Shown here: positions 63,401-64,000 of the stretch, in pieces
How positions within the stretch are numbered: the first letter of the stretch is position 1
How the letters are laid out: every line of letters begins with the position of its first letter
Assembly (NCBI GenBank): GCA_019614645.1
Contig: JABWDB010000002.1
Span: forward strand, 26,091,501-26,155,500
Length of the DNA: 64,000 nucleotides
Origin: Stratiolaelaps scimitus
Lineage: Eukaryota > Arthropoda > Arachnida > Mesostigmata > Laelapidae
Direction: 5' to 3'
Translations under genes and position numbers: made by a program
Notes under the pieces: model-generated
What the model saw: the letters and a program-made list of their open reading frames with translations, nothing else
The model's database searches: none
Told to the model about the DNA's origin: nothing

Positions 63401-63610
63401 TATGTGTCGCCTATATATATATATATATATATATTCACCAAGCAGTGCATATCAGGTAGGATAGTCACCAGAATATAGTCGGTGAATTGTTAGCACTGCT
63501 TACAGCTCAATCTGAGAAAACGATGAAGAAAAACCACTGGTTGTTTGCGGTAACGCTATACGCTTACACCAGAATACCATTGGTAGCACTAAAACATTTA
63601 CTTGTTACAC
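60459..63610. other. No supported gene
   Basis: Begins in a GC-richer patch (60.46-60.74 kb), then ordinary AT-rich DNA with a short direct repeat TCAGATTATCCTGA at about 62.57 and 62.60 kb. Confidence 0.55.
63412..63435. repeat. (TA)12 microsatellite
   Basis: Uninterrupted TA array just downstream (on the minus strand) of the small candidate gene at the right edge. Confidence 0.95.
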
Positions 63611-63990
63611 TTATTGTACACGAGTAACCTGGAAGTCGCGAATGAGTTTAAGACTCTGGTCTTTCTCAATCCACTGTGATATAATATTAAGACCAAAAAA
63701 AATTCATATGAATATAAAGAGAGGATATATTTTGCCTTCGTGAATCCTTTGGAAACTCTCATGCAGTTTGTGGGAAGTGGCGTGTAGAGATCAGTCAACT
63801 CAAGTGCTTCATCTCGACTTAGAGCATGTGATGCGCCTTTTTTAATGAGCTTCTCTATGCGAGTCAAGAATTGGAGGTATCCCATTTCGTTATTGACTAC
63901 GACGTCAGCTTTAGGCTCTATCAATGAGTCTTATTTTTGTCTAGGTTTCCCTTTTATGCCTAAGGGAGCAGAGCGTTTTGTCGATGCCAT
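63611..63990 (-). pseudogene. Small two-exon candidate gene with an in-frame stop, function unknown
   Basis: Exon 1 could run from ATG 63990 to 63757 and exon 2 from 63673 to the stop at 63611. The 83-nt intron begins with a weak GTTTCC donor but ends in an excellent pyrimidine-rich ATTATATCACAG acceptor, and the phases agree. The product is about 98 residues and includes VVNNEMGYLQFLTRIEKL, RDEALELTDLYTPLPTNC and WIEKDQSLKLIRDFQ, charged and helical in look and very protein-like. A TAA at codon 20 interrupts it after KGKPRQK. It is therefore a recent pseudogene, a sequence error, or a gene whose real start is a different upstream exon. I do not recognise the family. Nothing visible suggests recoding. 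Confidence 0.45.
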
Positions 63991-64000
63991 TTGCGTTCGT

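Noticed and set aside
63598..63756. Continuous reading past 63757 as one exon
   Set aside because: The frame becomes low-quality there, while a strong acceptor before TGGATTGAG gives a better two-exon model.

Overview
This window looks like nuclear DNA from an animal, and an arthropod is the most likely source, although that is only an inference. Three genes are split into many short exons with GT-AG introns whose phases fit exactly. The rest is AT-rich and full of microsatellites ((TA)n up to about 114 bp, (CAA)n, (GA)n), with tRNA-derived SINEs, a decayed mariner transposase and a dead reverse-transcriptase fragment. I see no operons, ribosome-binding sites, rRNA, CRISPR or prophage, and no sign of bacterial origin.

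Layout. (1) 1-7.5 kb is mostly non-coding, with one tentative exon at 5272-5459. (2) 7502-12493, + strand, is a divergent EHD-family gene (dynamin-like membrane-remodelling ATPase with a C-terminal EH domain), reconstructed as 8 phase-consistent exons. (3) 12.5-42.1 kb is a long gene-poor stretch with TA microsatellites, two unrelated tRNA-derived SINE insertions (28.83 and 36.29 kb), near-perfect hairpins and a few weak ORFs. (4) 42159-48714, - strand, is an ACSF2-type acyl-CoA synthetase, reconstructed as 11 exons with all adenylate-forming motifs present; only the extreme N-terminus is missing. (5) 49934-50300, - strand, is a fossil of a non-LTR-type reverse transcriptase lying between two divergently transcribed genes. 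(6) 50674-53564, + strand, is a tandem-PDZ scaffold gene in 5 exons, NHERF-like in pattern. (7) 53.6-63.6 kb is mostly repeats, with a second copy of the 36.3-kb SINE next to an internally deleted mariner transposase, and GC-richer patches that may be 5' ends of genes. (8) 63611-63990, - strand, is a small two-exon candidate gene of unknown function with an in-frame stop.

The three firm genes belong to unrelated processes: endocytic membrane recycling (EHD), mitochondrial medium-chain fatty-acid activation (ACSF2-like) and membrane-protein scaffolding (PDZ). There is no evidence that they work as a system. Exon models rest on homology recognised by eye plus splice-site and phase agreement; first exons, UTRs and transcription starts were not determined. 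I found no convincing new biological system. The oddest items are a set of long perfect hairpins in introns and intergenic DNA, the shortened region after DTPG in the EHD protein, and the small gene with an in-frame stop at the right edge.
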